NCBI GenBank assembly: GCA_022448365.1
Contig: JAKVCS010000006.1
Coordinates: forward strand, 62,001 to 126,000
Direction of reading: 5' to 3'
Length of the DNA stretch: 64,000 nucleotides
Source: Saccharospirillaceae bacterium
GTDB lineage: Bacteria > Pseudomonadota > Gammaproteobacteria > Pseudomonadales > Oceanobacteraceae
A program made the position numbers and the translations under genes. Below are positions 63,708 to 64,000 of the stretch, in pieces. Each line of letters opens with the position of its first letter. Within the stretch, counting starts at the first letter, position 1. The notes beneath the pieces are model-generated. The model was not told the DNA's origin. It searched no databases and saw nothing but the letters and a program-made list of their open reading frames with translations.

Positions 63708-63894
63708 AACTTCTCCTAATAAAGCCCGGTTTCAGCGTGATGCTGAACTGTGACAATAATAATACGGCCCACGATACCCGGAAACGACAATTTGCGATTG
63801 GTGACACTTTCCAGACTATTAACACGCTTAGCGCTTCTATATCATCAGCGTAGCACCACAATTACCTTTTCCTATGCTAAAGCAAGCCCTTGTA

Positions 63895-64000
63895 ATGTCT
63901 ACTCTCGAACAAAACTATCAGTCAGTCTGTAACCGTTTACAGCAAGCCTGTGATCAGGCGGGACGTGATCGCTCAGAAGTAAAATTATTAGCCGTCAGTA
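63895..64000 (+). CDS. yggS: YggS/PLPBP family pyridoxal-phosphate homeostasis protein, 5' part
   Basis: Only the first 35 codons are in the window: MSTLEQNYQSVCNRLQQACD, then AGRDRSEVKLLAVS. The pattern N-helix then GR-x-x-x-x-V-x-LLAVS is that of YggS/PROSC proteins, which bind PLP on a Lys just after this point. ATG 63895 is the first in-frame start. It is divergent to pilT, an arrangement conserved in Pseudomonas, supporting the call despite truncation. Confidence 0.85.
   Translation, partial: MSTLEQNYQSVCNRLQQACDQAGRDRSEVKLLAVS

Overview
The window is a 64-kb stretch of a gammaproteobacterial chromosome. Gene families and order (lysA-dapF-DUF484-HAD followed by a SutA homologue, pilT/pilU divergent from yggS, a CIO-type cytochrome bd, SAM-cycle genes behind an ArsR-methyltransferase regulator) resemble Pseudomonas and marine Oceanospirillales such as Thalassolituus or Oceanobacter. 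The genus is inferred from family resemblance only; there is no rRNA or tRNA gene here to anchor it.

Layout. 1-7.6 kb: lysine/diaminopimelate genes (lysA 3' end, dapF), DUF484, a HAD phosphatase (with no xerC between them), a DUF3047-like protein, a SutA-like RNA polymerase modulator, and divergent speA/speE for polyamines. 7.6-13.3 kb: an AT-rich array of minus-strand cassettes separated by attC-like sites, with no integrase in the window. It carries a class D beta-lactamase, DUF3885, a CxxC/SHxIP protein, a small secreted protein, a DUF3644 protein with a HEPN RNxxxH motif, an orphan barstar and a small membrane protein. A 232-bp sequence occurs twice, each time directly before a cassette start. 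13.4-24.4 kb: DksA-like zinc finger, PlsC, a desaturase-reductase-ferredoxin fusion with a divergent AraC regulator, cytochrome bd genes cydA-cydB plus a 43-aa third gene, and an NtrC-type two-component pair. 24.4-41.4 kb: gene remnants, fadH, a Crp-like regulator, lipase-like and subtilase exoproteins, Rep helicase, an EAL phosphodiesterase, comM, a strictosidine-synthase-like protein, an MBL-fold lipoprotein and a 51-aa Cys protein.

41.5-46.3 kb is a SAM-cycle operon: ArsR-methyltransferase (SahR-like), metK, ahcY, metF. It has a palindromic operator candidate in front and a pseudoknot-capable leader ahead of metF. 46.3-55.7 kb is a surface-polysaccharide locus: a capsule Kdo-transferase-like protein, two proteins with sialyltransferase motifs, GT2, an O-antigen ligase/polymerase, a GT42-like protein, a CMP-sugar-acid synthetase fused to an RraA-type aldolase domain, and a phosphoethanolamine transferase. 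55.8-56.3 kb holds a small secreted protein behind a clear c-di-GMP-I (GEMM) riboswitch. 56.5-61.3 kb is a five-gene operon (SDR, histidine phosphatase, APH-like kinase, SDR, acyl-CoA dehydrogenase) that resembles 4-hydroxyacyl-CoA catabolism systems. 61.5-64 kb: pilU, pilT and the 5' end of yggS.

Most informative observations: the integrase-less cassette array with a duplicated leader, the metF leader RNA, the CMP-synthetase/RraA fusion, the GEMM-controlled secreted protein, and two unannotated small genes (18108-18239 and 41243-41398).
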